A program made the position numbers and the translations under genes. Below, piece after piece: positions 17,434 through 26,396 of a stretch of 64,000 nucleotides of DNA (position 1 is its first letter; the number at the start of each line of letters is the position of its first letter). Where the stretch lies: positions 6,635,525 to 6,699,524 of the forward strand of contig NZ_CP012036.1 in assembly GCF_001298445.1 (NCBI RefSeq), given 5' to 3'. Origin of the DNA: Nostoc piscinale CENA21. GTDB lineage: Bacteria; Cyanobacteriota; Cyanobacteriia; Cyanobacteriales; Nostocaceae. The notes beneath the pieces are model-generated. The model saw only the letters and a list, made by a program, of their open reading frames with translations. It did no database searches and had not been told where the DNA came from.

Positions 17434-17931
17434 TTAATTACCATGTAATCCCGCAATCTTGGCCAGCGCATCCTTAACATTTGCAGGTAGCTGGCGCATA
17501 ATCTTACCTCTTTCTCTATCCAGTGCGACTAAAGTGACTTTCGCGGTGACATACAATTGCTGTCCATCAACAGAGACAATTGCATAATCCCAGTTAATCC
17601 GCACACCAGTGACTTCCGTCATCCGAGTTTTGACAATAGCCTGCATACCCAATTGAATAGAACGGTGATAGCGTATTGAAATTTCTACCACTGGTAAATC
17701 ACAGCCTAGTGCTACTAAATCAGCAAATTCAATCCCGATAGAGCGCAAACACTCTACCCGTGCTTCTTCCATCCAAGTTAAATAAGTACCATGCCAGACA
17801 ATACCTGCATAGTCAGTATGATGGGGTTGTACTCTAATCGGATATTCAAACCAACTCTCAAACGCACGACTCTCGGTAACTTCAATAGCATCGGTTGGTG
17901 GTAGTGCTGGGTTTGGTTGTGATTCAGACAT
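17434..17931 (-). CDS. Hotdog-fold acyl-CoA thioesterase (4HBT family)
   Basis: 165 residues. The motif VQPHHTDYAGIVWHGTYLTWMEEARVE is the 4HBT hotdog signature: Asp at the catalytic position in HTDYAGIVWHG, then a tyrosine and a glutamate on the long helix. The following YHRSIQLGMQ and VKTRMTEV fit the sheet. It would hydrolyse an acyl- or aroyl-CoA thioester in the cytoplasm. DHNA-CoA thioesterase of the phylloquinone pathway is one option, but the sequence alone does not decide. It is a single gene. Confidence 0.85.
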   Translation of the reverse strand: MSESQPNPALPPTDAIEVTESRAFESWFEYPIRVQPHHTDYAGIVWHGTYLTWMEEARVECLRSIGIEFADLVALGCDLPVVEISIRYHRSIQLGMQAIVKTRMTEVTGVRINWDYAIVSVDGQQLYVTAKVTLVALDRERGKIMRQLPANVKDALAKIAGLHGN

Positions 17932-18414
17932 TTTCCAGTTTGTGACTAACTATGGTTTTCCACCTCTGGAATATCACAAAAATGAGACATATATGCCACA
18001 GAACTGCCAAAATCATCCTGCGATCGCATGTCATAATTTAAATCACAGTCAGCCACAATATCTCTCCGTTGCCTGATCCTAATATCACAGATGTAGCAAC
18101 CAACAATTAAATGTTTTTAAATGTCACACAGAACAATGACATCACCAATATTTCTTGCTTGGTCAATTCCCAATCTTTTTCAATCAATATCGCAGATGCA
18201 CAAAATCTAAAAACTTGTTTCTATATTCAGTTCACAGAAACAAAACGTTTCACAACCTAGCCATTCACCAATCTATTGAAGGTAATGGTGAATAGGTAAT
18301 GGGGGATGAAAAACCCTGCCACAATTACCAATTACCAATTACCAGTGAGCCATTGTTAATGAGCAATTTATTCTCAGAGTTTGTTTGAAAATAACCCATC
18401 AGATCCAGAAATCC
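17932..18414. other. Intergenic stretch with short tandem repeats
   Basis: No gene seen. It holds a short direct repeat of the AATTACC type (about 18322-18343, in the text ACAATTACCAATTACCAATT), a common Nostoc simple repeat. Nothing else was recognised. Confidence 0.5.
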
Positions 18415-18759
18415 TTAACTCTTCTTGGCTAAGGTCTTACCACTTGCATAAGCTGGTACAGATTGCTTTACAAGATTGGCCAGTTCCTGTAACTGGTTAA
18501 TTGCTTCTGCTCCTTCTAATTTCATTAATTCACGGTCATCCCGCATTTCTGTCCAAGTAATCCCATAATCCGATACCAAAAATCGAATCAGATGGTTATT
18601 TCCCAGGCTCACCATAAACGAAGCACTATTCATCTGGTCGCCACAGGTATAACAAGACGCAGGATAACCACGTCGTTCTAGTACAATTGCCAAGGCTTGT
18701 AGGTTCATTACCAAGTCTTGAACGAATTGACGATGTTGATGTGCTAATCTCAGAAACAC
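18415..18759 (-). CDS. DUF1815 family protein
   Basis: 114 residues, soluble. MFLRLAHQHRQFVQDLVMNL, RRGYPASCYTCGDQMNSASF (Cys-x-x-Cys) and FLVSDYGITWTEMRDDRELM match the cyanobacterial family DUF1815, as I recall it. The function is unknown. It stands alone between gene-free stretches. A 1-kb region with a structured element lies upstream. Confidence 0.75.
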   Translation of the reverse strand: MFLRLAHQHRQFVQDLVMNLQALAIVLERRGYPASCYTCGDQMNSASFMVSLGNNHLIRFLVSDYGITWTEMRDDRELMKLEGAEAINQLQELANLVKQSVPAYASGKTLAKKS

Positions 18760-19070
18760 GTTTGTCCTCCAGACACCACAGTCATTTTAATCACTTTTAT
18801 ATTTTTTTTTAGATTTTCTTACCCACTGGTATTGTAAACTATCCATTACAATTCCCGGTTATATTTGCAGTAGTTAATTAACTACATAGCTTAGGGTATG
18901 AGATAACTGTTCAGTTTGCCGTATCAAACTATTCAGTTTGCAAGTTTAATCTTTCAGACAGAACTTTAAAAAATTATTGTTTCTTCATATACTTCTGTCA
19001 TCGAAGATGTTAGCTTACAGCGATCCGCTTTAAGAGTAACCTAAATTTGGTACTAGTCAACCACAGAAAA

Positions 19071-19217
19071 GCTACGGATATCGCGTTTACTAGCTATGTG
19101 TAGCCTAACCCATGAAGAGCAGAAGCTTGAGTCTCCTTTAACGTTCTTTACGCCTTTGTTTGGCTTGTCAACTGAGAGTATCTTTAACTCTCAGTTTGGT
19201 ATGACTCAAGGGTTAGG
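19071..19217. ncRNA. Candidate structured RNA, strand unresolved
   Basis: This lies in a 1-kb gene-free region (18760-19778). CTTGAGTC (19126-19133) pairs with GACTCAAG (19203-19210), and CCTAACC (19104-19110) with GGTTAGG (19211-19217), so the 3' side is one continuous 15-nt strand against two 5' segments. Inside is a perfect 10-bp hairpin, AACTGAGAGT/ACTCTCAGTT (19170-19196, 7-nt loop). GCTAC/GTAGC (19071-19075/19100-19104) adds a small stem. It does not match tmRNA, RNase P RNA or SRP RNA signatures that I know. It could be an sRNA on either strand or a 5' leader of the DUF1815 gene. Confidence 0.45.
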
Positions 19218-19778
19218 TAATAAATTTTGAGACCTCCTAAATAAATATATGGAGTTTGGTAGAAAAACTTGCAGAGGTGAGATGCTGAGTAACAGGAATA
19301 TGAATAGCTTGACAGAAAATTTTGATACAAAAAGTGTTCTGAGTCACTAAGATAATTTTTTTACCCAACTATCTCTAGATACAAACCAGAGAATAACTAA
19401 ACTGAGAATAGGTATGTTGCCAATTCGCCAGTTATAGCAGGAGGCAGGAGGCAGGGGAAAATGTCTTATTTTCCTGGCATTCAAGCTTTCCAATTGTCCT
19501 AACACATCTGAATACCGCTACATAACTTTGATGGCAGAGAATAGACAACAGGTTTGGCAAGATTGAGATTGCAATTCCCAATCCACAACCTCAAGCGGGA
19601 TAAGATGCAATAAATGATTAAGTATACTTATACTCCCCGAATAAGGAGTGCTGATTTTTCCAGAAATTTCTGTTAATTCATCATATTTTAGAGTTAGGGT
19701 TTGTCACTCTAACGATAGTTAGAGATTAATGCAACAAACACATGTACAACTTGAGCAAAATTTTATGTTGAAGTGCGA

Positions 19779-20021
19779 TCACCCTAATTTAATTGATTGC
19801 CCCAATGTAATTACTGATTCTCGCTCCCACAAAGGTTCACGCTTAAGAACCGTTTCATCCAGCACCACAACATCAGGATGACGAACTGTAACAGCCTCAG
19901 CAAAAGGGTAAATTAGACAAGGGCGAGGAATAAGCCAAGGCAGTTTTTCTGTAACTAAGTAACTGCCAATTTGGGTTGCAAGTTTGCCACTCACCGTTTC
20001 GTGTGGGCCAGTCGGTTCCAT
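19779..20021 (-). pseudogene. Uma2 (DUF820) gene fragment
   Basis: The 80-residue frame MEPTGPHETVSGKLATQIG..., then KLPWLIPRPCLIYPF, HPDVVVLDETVLKREPLWE and VITLGQSIKLG, is the middle of a Uma2 protein. The family normally has about 25 more N-terminal residues and 70-100 more C-terminal ones, including the second half of the nuclease core. Both ends are lost, so it is probably inactive. It abuts the DUF177 gene stop by 9 nt. Confidence 0.75.
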
Positions 20022-20030
20022 ATCAATTCA

Positions 20031-20537
20031 CTATCCAGGAAGTTGCTTTTTCAAAGCTTCTAAGCCAGCCCAACGGCTATCAACAGGCCTTTCTGGCTTC
20101 TCATCCACACTGGCTAAAATACCTGGACAATTCAAATCACACAACTGCCGCTGAGGCATTTCTAAGCACATCTGCTCATATAGCCATTCACTAGGAAAAA
20201 AATATCCATTGGGCGACAAGGTTTCTACCAAGTCTTCCATAGCTACTTCTCTTTCTAGAGGCAAGTCTTGTGGTTGATTAGCTGCCTCATCCAACCAAAT
20301 AATTTCTTTCGTCTTCACCGCTAAACGGTGATTATACTGCTGCAAACATCGGTTACAAGTACAGGTAATAATTGTTTCTGCCTGACCAGACACTTCTAGG
20401 TAATTGCCGTGATGCTGTACACGAATACGACCTCGAATTGGTGTTAATGTTTCTAGTCCAGGCAGAAACTCTTGAACCTGAATTTCCTCTGTCCGCTCCG
20501 GTGCTTTAGTGAGCTGCGGAATAAAAATTGCGTCCAT
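20031..20537 (-). CDS. DUF177/YceD family protein
   Basis: 168 residues. YceD/DUF177 proteins are linked to 23S rRNA accumulation and, in plants, to plastid rRNA processing (established for the family). Visible are the two Cys clusters typical of the family, CTCNRC (about residues 68-73) and LCDLNCPG, and the beta-rich N-terminus RGRIRVQHHGNYLEVSGQAE. It is the last gene of the rpmH-rnpA-PH-yidC-jag-DUF177 run, 112 nt after jag. Confidence 0.85.
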   Translation of the reverse strand: MDAIFIPQLTKAPERTEEIQVQEFLPGLETLTPIRGRIRVQHHGNYLEVSGQAETIITCTCNRCLQQYNHRLAVKTKEIIWLDEAANQPQDLPLEREVAMEDLVETLSPNGYFFPSEWLYEQMCLEMPQRQLCDLNCPGILASVDEKPERPVDSRWAGLEALKKQLPG

Positions 20538-20649
20538 AGGATTTGTGAGATATCCTCACTAAAATTTATGATCCAAATCAGCAATTTTGCTGATACTACA
20601 TCTTTATTTTAGCTCTTTGTACAGTCACAACTGTTGGCTGGGTGAGCTT

Positions 20650-21168
20650 TCATAACTCCATAGCCGGACGCACAACCAAATTCCGATGTGGCTCTTTGCC
20701 ACGGCTGAAGGTTTCTAAATCAGAAAATTCCTTCAAAAAAGTGTGGATTTGCCGCCGTTCAGCTGAACTGAGAGATTTAATTTCCACTTCTCGCCCAAAA
20801 TTCCGCACTTCATCAGCTGCGGCTTCAGCTAAAGCGCGAATTTCCGCTTGTCTTTTCACCCGATAACCATTCAACTCAATGGTATAGGATGCTTGTTCTT
20901 CTGGTGTTTGGTTCAAGTTCAGGACGGAATTAGCTAAATACTGAACTGCGTCCAAAACGGAACCATCAGCACCAATCAGAACTTTGATTTGCGTTGGGGT
21001 TAAGTTAGTTTCGTCAATTGTCAACCAGTAATTATCTGGTTCTGGGGCATCATCATCATCGTGAGGCTGGGCTAATTCTATATTGCCTCGAATCTCCGCA
21101 GAGACCCCAGTGAGTTCCAGCAGTGATTTTAACCACTGCTGACCTCGCTGCATGGAACTGTTAGTCAT
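20650..21168 (-). CDS. jag: KhpB/Jag-type RNA-binding protein (KH + R3H)
   Basis: 172 residues, cytoplasmic. A KH-like region (about 48-100, NYWLTIDETNLTPTQIKVLI and DGSVLDAVQYLANSVLN) is followed by an R3H domain (about 105-170) with the R-x3-H-like SSAERRQIHTFLKEF. The Jag_N domain of Bacillus is absent, which is usual in cyanobacteria. It starts 3 nt after the yidC stop, so translation is probably coupled. KhpB proteins bind many transcripts. Confidence 0.88.
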   Translation of the reverse strand: MTNSSMQRGQQWLKSLLELTGVSAEIRGNIELAQPHDDDDAPEPDNYWLTIDETNLTPTQIKVLIGADGSVLDAVQYLANSVLNLNQTPEEQASYTIELNGYRVKRQAEIRALAEAAADEVRNFGREVEIKSLSSAERRQIHTFLKEFSDLETFSRGKEPHRNLVVRPAMEL

Positions 21169-21171
21169 CTA

Positions 21172-22317
21172 TCAACCTGTAGGCTTCTTCTTAGAACTTT
21201 TTGGTTCAAAAGGTAATGCTTTTTGTTCTGCTACTGCTGCTTCTTTCTCTTGGATGGCTACAATTTTTTGCAGTTCCTCTGGTAAGGGTTCACGAGAGAG
21301 AATGTAAGTTTGCAGAGTTTGGAAAATATTACCAATTACCATATACATCAGCACCCCAGCAGGTAAGGGGAAGAACAAAAACATCCCAGAAAAGATGACT
21401 GGAGTGATTTTGTTAACTGTATCTTGTTGGGGGTTGCCACCACTGGAATTCTGCCCGGAAAGGATTTGGCTGACGTAGAGACTAATCCCAAAGAAAATGA
21501 CCATCGCCACAATATCCCAGTGGATGGTACCGTCGGGATCAATTGCGCCAACTCTACCCAAGGCATCAATGAATAAAAATCCTTTATCGGCTGCTAGTCC
21601 AGGAATTGTGCCTTGCAGTGTCACATCTCCAGGTTGTAAGGCTTCAATATTACCTTCTGCATCGATTTTGATTCTTTCTTCGCCTTTGGTGATTTTCCAT
21701 TCGGGTGTAAGTTTGGTTTCTGGATGTTCTGCCAATAAAACATCAAAAGGCTTACCTTCTAAAGTCTGATATTGGATTTTGGTTTTTTCTCCTACGGCTA
21801 GTTTGCTACCGCCAGGCAGAATAGCAGTTACTTTATGGTGTTCCCCATCAGCAACGTAGATGTTTTGTGGGGAAGTAGCAAAGGCTTGTGGTTGAATTCG
21901 TTCGATTTGTTCAGATGGCAAGATTTGCAGGTTGACGGAGTAATTTACGCCTGCAAATGGTGATCCCCGTAAAGTGGCAAACAAAGCTAACAATACAGGC
22001 ATTTGCAACAGTAATGGTAAACATCCTGCTAAGGGGTTGCCGAACTCCTTTTGGACGTTCATCATTTCTTCTTGTTGCTTTTGCGGATCATCTTTATAGC
22101 GTTCTTTGATTTCTTGCATCCGCTTTTGCATGAGAGGCTGCACAATTCGCATCCGCCGCATATTGCGGATTGAACCAGCACTCAGGGGATAAAGCGCAAA
22201 GCGGACTATCAATGTCAAGGCCACGATCGCCAATCCATAGCTCGGCAAAATGCTATAGAAAAAGTCTATGATTGGCAACATGACGTTGTTTGAGAGGAAG
22301 CCGATACCAAAGTCCAT
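21172..22317 (-). CDS. yidC: Membrane protein insertase YidC
   Basis: 381 residues of the YidC/Oxa1/Alb3 family, inserting proteins into plasma and thylakoid membranes. The first core segment has Arg39 in LTLIVRFALYPLS, the hydrophilic-groove arginine. The coiled-coil cytoplasmic loop (RMQEIKERYKDDPQKQQEEMM) and GCLPLLLQMPVLLALFATLR follow. A cyanobacterial extracytoplasmic insert (about 125-260) precedes the last membrane segments. It sits within the ribosomal-protein/RNase P operon, as in most bacteria. Confidence 0.95.
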   Translation of the reverse strand: MDFGIGFLSNNVMLPIIDFFYSILPSYGLAIVALTLIVRFALYPLSAGSIRNMRRMRIVQPLMQKRMQEIKERYKDDPQKQQEEMMNVQKEFGNPLAGCLPLLLQMPVLLALFATLRGSPFAGVNYSVNLQILPSEQIERIQPQAFATSPQNIYVADGEHHKVTAILPGGSKLAVGEKTKIQYQTLEGKPFDVLLAEHPETKLTPEWKITKGEERIKIDAEGNIEALQPGDVTLQGTIPGLAADKGFLFIDALGRVGAIDPDGTIHWDIVAMVIFFGISLYVSQILSGQNSSGGNPQQDTVNKITPVIFSGMFLFFPLPAGVLMYMVIGNIFQTLQTYILSREPLPEELQKIVAIQEKEAAVAEQKALPFEPKSSKKKPTG

Positions 22318-22429
22318 TATTCTGAATTCAACCTGAGGTACTGTAAATTTAACTGAATCTAATTTATCTAAATCGTGATTCGGCTGCGACTATCTCTCGC
22401 TACGGATAGCCGCACCAGGGCAAAATTTG

Positions 22430-22570
22430 GGAGTGGGGAGTCGGGAGTGGTATGCAGTTTTTAATATGTGGGAAGTTTTGAATTTTTTTATTTTATACAG
22501 AACTCCCTACTCCCTACTACGCCAGTCGCTTCAACGGAGGAAACCTCCGCACGGTGCTGGCTCCCCTACT
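22430..22570. repeat. Palindromic repeat element between PH gene and yidC
   Basis: A GGGAGTGGGGAGTCGGGAGT tract (about 22430-22450) and its near complement ACTCCCTACTCCC (22502-22514) enclose AT-rich DNA. Next comes a palindrome with outer GCCAG/CTGGC and inner CGGAGG-AAA-CCTCCG (about 22521-22564). It resembles the 40-bp family at 46-85 in layout. It interrupts an otherwise tight operon and could fold in the mRNA. Confidence 0.6.
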
Positions 22571-22579
22571 CCCTATCTC

Positions 22580-22966
22580 TTATTGAGCCGCGCTGTAAGT
22601 GGGATTTTTGGCAGCGATTTTTTCGTTGATGTAGTCATAGACTTCACGGAAATTGGGAACTGCCCGCATTTCTAAGCGACTGCCATTTCTGAGGGTGACT
22701 ACCATATCTCCCCAAATGCCAACACCACGGGGAACTTTGACGATTTTGACAATTTCTGAGTAAATAATGTCAGTGCGATCGCGTCCCATCCAACCGCCAG
22801 TCACCGAAATCCGCCTGTCTGTGATGCGATAGCGCAGCCACAATGCTCTGACAATCGCTCCAACTGTTAAGGGAATACCTACAACAGTCAGTCCAATCAG
22901 CAAGTTGAGAATTAAGTCCCCAATGTGAGGCCCGCCTTCATAATAAATTTCTTCACGAATGCCCAT
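22580..22966 (-). CDS. PH-domain membrane protein
   Basis: 128 residues. An N-terminal membrane hairpin (DLILNLLIGLTVVGIPLTVGAIVRALWL) is followed by a bacterial PH-like (bPH2) domain: YRITDRRISVTGGWMGRDRT, then VVTLRNGSRLEMRAVPN. The start codon lies 14 nt inside the rnpA 3' end (shared ATGGGCATTCGTGA). The role is unknown. Its place between rnpA and yidC is a cyanobacterial pattern and suggests a membrane-protein biogenesis link, which is inference. Confidence 0.82.
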   Translation of the reverse strand: MGIREEIYYEGGPHIGDLILNLLIGLTVVGIPLTVGAIVRALWLRYRITDRRISVTGGWMGRDRTDIIYSEIVKIVKVPRGVGIWGDMVVTLRNGSRLEMRAVPNFREVYDYINEKIAAKNPTYSAAQ

Positions 22967-23376
22967 TTAATACCTCAGCTTGTGCCAACAACTGCTCTAA
23001 TTCTTGCAGAAATTGTTGGCTTCCGCACTTAGATTCTGCTGTTGTTGGTTTTACCACAAATACCAACCGCCATCCTGGAGATAATTTTGGCAACAACTGA
23101 TGCAAGGCTGCTGCCATTTGTCGTTTAATGCGGTTACGCACGACAGCCTTTTTACTGACTTTCGTGCTGATCGATATCCCAATTTTTGTACTATCAACTT
23201 TTTTTGGTATCAGTTGCTAGTTTAGTTGTAGCGGCAGCATCCCCAGCAGATTCTGGAGTAGCTTTTGGTTTTAAAGCTCTCAAGGTGAAATGAGAGCTTT
23301 GTCGCCGAATTCCTTCTCGGAAAACTGCCTGAAAATCTTTGCGAGATTTTAGTCGATTCGCCTTGGGCAAAGCCAC
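22953..23376 (-). CDS. rnpA: RNase P protein component, frameshifted in an A7 tract
   Basis: Protein subunit of RNase P, which trims tRNA 5' leaders. The first part (GTG start at 23376) reads MALPKANRLKSRKDFQAVFR, then a species-specific Ala/Thr/Lys insert, and stops at TDTKKS just after the A7 tract (about 23199-23205). Removing one A gives TKKVDSTKIGISISTKVSKK, then the RNR signature AVVRNRIKRQMAAALHQLL, and the rest to 22953, about 140 residues in all. Since RnpA is essential, either the seventh A is a sequencing error or slippage restores the frame. It lies 25 nt after rpmH. Confidence 0.9.
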
Positions 23377-23401
23377 AGCCCCTCTAGTTGCTGAAAATGC
23401 T

Positions 23402-23536
23402 CTAAACGCTCAGACGATAACGTCCTCTTTTTCTCCTAGCTCTGATGACGTTTCTGCCGTCTGGTGTTCTCATTCTGGCACGAAAACCGGAGGTTCTTTT
23501 TCTCTTACGGCAAGTACCACGCAGGGTTCTTTTCAT
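23402..23536 (-). CDS. rpmH: Ribosomal protein bL34
   Basis: 44 residues: MKRTLRGTCRKRKRTSGFRA, then RMRTPDGRNVIRARRKRGR and YRLSV. This is a complete bL34, highly basic, of the 50S subunit. It is too short for usual length cut-offs. It is the first gene of the rpmH-rnpA-PH-yidC-jag-DUF177 run, the arrangement conserved near the origin in many bacteria. Confidence 0.97.
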   Translation of the reverse strand: MKRTLRGTCRKRKRTSGFRARMRTPDGRNVIRARRKRGRYRLSV

Positions 23537-23731
23537 ACTGCTGTCCTCTAAGGCGATTCTTATAAAAAGTCACAATCTATAATCTTACCACTGCTTTTAG
23601 TCAAGAGTCAAAAGTCTATCTTGCCCCTTCCGGGAGGGAACAGGGAATAGGGAACCGTATATTGGTCTAAAGCCTCGCTTCTCGTGAGTGGCTTCCCTGT
23701 TACCTTGTAAAGTTGGGAATTAACTTGAGAC

Positions 23732-24286
23732 CTAGGTGATACTCAAAATCCAAGTTCCTATGTAGCGTAATAGTGGGGTATCGCCTGGGGAAAGAATTTG
23801 ACAGTTGAAATAGTAAACCCCACCAAATGAAGGATTCTGGACATTAGATAAAACTACGTCCACAGGGCGGCCTGCGGGGACTGGTTCTTCGGGAAAGATT
23901 TCGATGATGCGGCCTTCTTTATCCCATTTCACTTCCGAAATTGGTACTTTTTTCCCTCTAACTCTGACTTCTACTTTCTTGGGATCAAAACTGCCTTTGT
24001 AGTAGTTGGGGTAGGTAATGGCAAATTGCGCCACTGCCAATTTCATTTTTTGTTGAGGAATTTTGAGGATGTACCTATCTGTACTGTTAGTTTGTCCGCC
24101 AAAATCCAAGCGGAAAGGTAGCTGATTTTCGGCTTTGACACCGCTAAATAATGTGAATCCAGGTAAGCTTTGTGCAGAGACTTGAGTAGTCAATCCTGTT
24201 AAAAGGCAGCTAGTTACAGCTAAAGCAGAAAGAATTGCGACTTGTGGCTTGCGTATCAACCGATGACTGAAAAGTGAACGTTGCAT
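23732..24286 (-). CDS. DUF2808 exported protein
   Basis: 184 residues with a signal peptide (about 1-38, ending TTQVSAQS). The mature domain has RYILKIPQQKMKLAVAQFAI, then PKKVEVRVRGKK, IIEIFPEEPVPAGRPVDVVL and NPSFGGVYYFNCQILSPGD, the pattern of the cyanobacterial family DUF2808. Its location is likely periplasmic; the function is unknown. It is a single gene with a long upstream region. Confidence 0.85.
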   Translation of the reverse strand: MQRSLFSHRLIRKPQVAILSALAVTSCLLTGLTTQVSAQSLPGFTLFSGVKAENQLPFRLDFGGQTNSTDRYILKIPQQKMKLAVAQFAITYPNYYKGSFDPKKVEVRVRGKKVPISEVKWDKEGRIIEIFPEEPVPAGRPVDVVLSNVQNPSFGGVYYFNCQILSPGDTPLLRYIGTWILSIT

Positions 24287-24986
24287 ATTTAGGCTCCTCT
24301 AGCAGATATAACCTGTTTATGTAAATACTCTCGTTGAGTATTCGTAACTAAACTTTACTACCGAATTCTTGACAATGGACGATTACCGAACATAAAAAGT
24401 GCCATATTTTCAGCGTCAGAGAGACTAGAGCCTAGTGATTAGTATTGTTACTCAGCACTTTCAACTCATTACTCAGAACTAGAAAAATGTGTAGATGTTG
24501 CTAAATATGTACAAGTGTATATAACTTTTGCGGAGTTTGTTATAAAAATTGAGCTATAAAATTAGCGATCGCCATGAAGATTGGGCTAGATTAATAAAAA
24601 TAAGTTGTCAGCAATCGAAGAGTAATCTTTAAAAATACATCAAATTATTAAGCTTTAAAAATTTCAAGTAGATTCCACTATGTAATTAAGGCAAAATTTT
24701 GCAATCTGGAAAATAACCTAAAGACTAAAGATGTAAACTGGGGAATCAACATAGCATTAGCAATATGTAAACATATAGGTCAATATCAGCAAGTTTGACC
24801 TGTATAAAAGCAAAATCCGGCTTTAGCCTGAGAACTAATAGTAGGAAAGATAAAGTTCAAGGTTCAATCTACAAATTCAAGCGATCGCTGGCAATAATTG
24901 CAGCTTCACTATGAGTAAAAGACATCCCGAAATTGGGAGAGTTGCAGGTTTTGCAGAGATGTAAGTATTTATCTCTAGGAGATTTC
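24287..24986. other. 700-bp intergenic region before pntA
   Basis: No gene recognised. It contains one inverted repeat, AGGTCAA (24777-24783) and TTGACCT (24795-24801) separated by 11 nt, about 185 nt upstream of pntA, which could be an operator or a leader hairpin. The rest is AT-rich. Confidence 0.45.
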
Positions 24987-26162
24987 ATGAGAATAGCCGT
25001 TGCTAAAGAAATAGAAGTTTGCGAACGTCGTGTGGCATTAAATCCTGAAACTGTGGCGCGACTTGTCAAACAAGGTTTAGAAGTATGGATAGAAAAAGGT
25101 GCAGGGGAGCGTTCATTTTTTAGTGATGCTGCATATCAAGCCGCAGGTGCAGAAATTATTAGTGATACTGCTCAATTGTGGAACCAAGCAGATGTTTTAT
25201 TAAAAGTTAGTCCACCCCAAGAGCGAGAAGATGGCCGCTCAGAAATTGATTTATTGCGAGAAGGATCAGTTTTAATTAGCTTTCTCAATCCTTTAGGAAA
25301 TCCGGTAGTTGCCCAACAGTTAGCTAACCGGAAAGTTACAGCCTTGAGTATGGAATTGATCCCCAGAACGACCAGGGCGCAAAGTATGGATGCTTTGTCT
25401 TCCCAAGCTTCCTTAGCTGGTTACAAATCTGTATTAATCGCCGCCGCCGCCTTACCAAAATATTTCCCGATGCTGACAACAGCAGCAGGGACAATTGCCC
25501 CAGCTAAAGTATTTATTATGGGTGCAGGTGTAGCTGGACTACAAGCGATCGCCACCGCCAGACGTTTGGGTGCAGTTGTGGAAGCATTTGATATTCGTCC
25601 CGCGGTGAAAGAAGAAGTCCAAAGCTTAGGCGCAAAATTTGTGGAAGTCAAACTCGACGAAGAAACCACAGCCGCAGGTGGTTACGCCAAAGAAATCTCC
25701 GAAGCCAGCAAACAACGGACTCAAGAAGTTTTAACTGAACATATCAAAAATGCTGATGTAGTAATTACTACCGCCCAAGTCCCTGGGAGAAAAGCGCCAC
25801 TACTCGTTACAGAAGAAATGGTGGCACAAATGAAACCAGGTTCCGTCATCGTCGATTTAGCCGCAGAACAAGGTGGTAACTGCGCCTGCACCGATCCCGG
25901 TAAAGATATTGTCTGGAATGGCGTAACCATTATTGGGCCGATTAATCTCCCCTCATCTATGCCAGTTCACGCCAGCCAATTGTATTCCAAGAACCTCACA
26001 TCTTTGTTGCAACTATTAATTAACAAAGAAAAAGCTTTGCAGATTAACTTTGCCGACGACATCATTGATGCGGCTTGCATTACCCACGCAGGCGAAATCC
26101 GCAATCAACGTGTCAAGGATGGGCTGCAAACTATCAATACTCAACAACCTGCTGTTAATTAG
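24987..26162 (+). CDS. pntA: NAD(P) transhydrogenase subunit alpha, part 1
   Basis: NAD(H)-binding subunit of the proton-translocating transhydrogenase (NADH + NADP+ to NAD+ + NADPH, driven by the proton gradient). About 391 residues. MRIAVAKEIEVCERRVALNP starts the AlaDh/PNT N-terminal domain; the Rossmann loop is GAGVAGLQAIATARRLGA, then VVEAFDIRP and DLAAEQGGNCACT. I chose the ATG at 24987 with AGGAG upstream; the frame is open to 24933. The membrane part is encoded separately, as usual in cyanobacteria, by the next gene. Confidence 0.95.
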   Translation: MRIAVAKEIEVCERRVALNPETVARLVKQGLEVWIEKGAGERSFFSDAAYQAAGAEIISDTAQLWNQADVLLKVSPPQEREDGRSEIDLLREGSVLISFLNPLGNPVVAQQLANRKVTALSMELIPRTTRAQSMDALSSQASLAGYKSVLIAAAALPKYFPMLTTAAGTIAPAKVFIMGAGVAGLQAIATARRLGAVVEAFDIRPAVKEEVQSLGAKFVEVKLDEETTAAGGYAKEISEASKQRTQEVLTEHIKNADVVITTAQVPGRKAPLLVTEEMVAQMKPGSVIVDLAAEQGGNCACTDPGKDIVWNGVTIIGPINLPSSMPVHASQLYSKNLTSLLQLLINKEKALQINFADDIIDAACITHAGEIRNQRVKDGLQTINTQQPAVN

Positions 26163-26233
26163 GGAATGGGGATTAGGGAGTGGGGAGTAGGGAATGGAAA
26201 CTAGTTTTTCTCATCGACATCTAGCCTCTAGAG

Positions 26234-26353
26234 CGTGTTTTTAAACTCTGCGATCCCCCCAACCCCCCTTAAAAAGGGGGGCTAAGAGTTTCTCAAAGTC
26301 CCCCTTTTTAAGGGGGATTTAGGGGGATCTAAAAAAATAGCTTGAAAACAGTC
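26234..26353. mobile_element. MITE-like repeat inserted between pntA and pntA2
   Basis: About 120 bp. The imperfect inverted ends are GTGTTTTTAA (left) and TTGAAAACAG (right). The core has two C-run/G-run palindromes, CCCCCCTTAAAAAGGGGGG and CCCCCTTTTTAAGGGGG, and the phrase GGGGGATTTAGGGGGATCTA, all shared with the element at 7683-7831. It is non-coding. It separates two genes of one complex and would form strong hairpins in their mRNA. Confidence 0.6.
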
Positions 26354-26396
26354 CCTAACCTCTACCCCCTAACCCCTCATATAAGGAGTTTTAAAC

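Noticed and set aside
19730..19882. Short plus-strand frame starting MQQTHVQLEQ
   Set aside because: Mostly antisense to the Uma2 fragment; no family.
23339..23551. 70-codon plus-strand frame
   Set aside because: It is antisense to rpmH and the rnpA start.
24777..24801. Terminator before pntA
   Set aside because: AGGTCAA/TTGACCT has an 11-nt loop and no T tail; kept only as a possible inverted repeat.
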